Shown: positions 63,877 through 64,000 of the stretch, in pieces
How the letters are laid out: each line of letters opens with the position of its first letter
Numbering within the stretch: the stretch's first letter is position 1
Source: Odiellus spinosus
Lineage: Eukaryota; Arthropoda; Arachnida; Opiliones; Phalangiidae
DNA length: 64,000 bases
Direction: 5' to 3'
Assembly: GCA_963920705.1 (NCBI GenBank)
Contig: CAWUCO010000074.1
Span: forward strand, 1,612,001 to 1,676,000
Notes under the pieces: generated by a model
The model's input: only the letters and a program-made list of their open reading frames with translations
Database searches by the model: none
What the model was told of the DNA's origin: nothing
Position numbers and translations under genes: made by a program

Positions 63877-63986
63877 AATTTAAAAGTACAATAGGAGCTT
63901 TCGAGCTCGTGGCTCTTTTTCATTAACGAGACGCGAAGTTGAAAAAGAGCCACGAGCTCGAAAGCTCCTATTGTAACTTTTAAATT
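63877..63986. repeat. Perfect-looking hairpin, arms about 46 bases
   Basis: ACAATAGGAGCTTTCGAGCT at 63888 and its mirror (ending near 63975) surround a loop of about 16 bases (TTAACGAGACGCGAAGT). The arms include GAGCTCGTGGCTCTTTTTCA and its mirror, with essentially no mismatch in the inner 40 bases. A small foldback MITE or an inverted duplication inside an ABC intron. Confidence 0.88.
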
Positions 63987-64000
63987 AAAGTTCTTTTAAA

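Overview
This window is a transposon-rich piece of an animal genome, most likely an insect. It is AT-rich, has GT-AG introns, carries TTAGG-like tracts, and holds insect-type transposable elements (BEL/Pao, mariner with an NPxDFFLWG-type motif, jockey/CR1-like LINEs). One host gene can be placed securely: the 3' half of a P-glycoprotein-type full ABC transporter (ABCB family), read on the minus strand. Eight coding exons can be traced from 63519 down to the stop codon at 23619. They give 543 codons in one continuous frame with matching splice phases, from the second membrane domain through a complete second nucleotide-binding domain. The 5' half lies beyond 64000. Only about 1.6 kb of the 40 kb occupied by the gene is coding; the introns are filled with mobile DNA.

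Layout. 1-3131: 3' intergenic DNA with short-word repeats. 3132-8711: a 5.6 kb palindrome holding two long, nearly identical, head-to-head transposase genes (DDE_Tnp_4 type with a SWIM zinc finger). 8712-11013: word repeats and CCAACC-type tracts. 11014-19039: a three-layer nest, a hAT-like element (8-bp target duplication) split by a TA-flanked element, which is split by a 4.3 kb LINE. 19040-23618: an exact 619-bp tandem duplication, TTAGG-like minisatellite and a foldback MITE close to the ABC stop codon. 23976-30797 (intron): a decayed head-to-head transposase dimer, a G-run tandem array and a 1.1 kb hAT-like element. 31873-43898 (intron): a GC-rich spliced-looking gene fragment of unknown function, a young BEL/Pao LTR element with a later insertion, a tRNA-like SINE head, an array of ATGGCG motifs and a MITE. 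44212-58465 (intron): a 1.37 kb hAT-like foldback element, a LINE split by a 2 kb insertion, word-repeat arrays and another head-to-head transposase dimer. 58670-62624 (intron): a head-to-head mariner dimer.

The main discovery candidate is a pattern rather than one gene. Four elements in 64 kb (3132-8711, 24838-27232, 53621-57781, 59092-61463) are palindromic head-to-head dimers whose two outer ends are both the transposase 3' ends. They belong to two unrelated DNA-transposon groups and have different internal junctions, so dimerisation seems to have happened repeatedly. In the youngest, the shortened arm has an open reading frame that starts inside the reversed 5' flank of the other arm. A second theme is that many elements carry arrays of short degenerate words near their ends, with a different word in each family.
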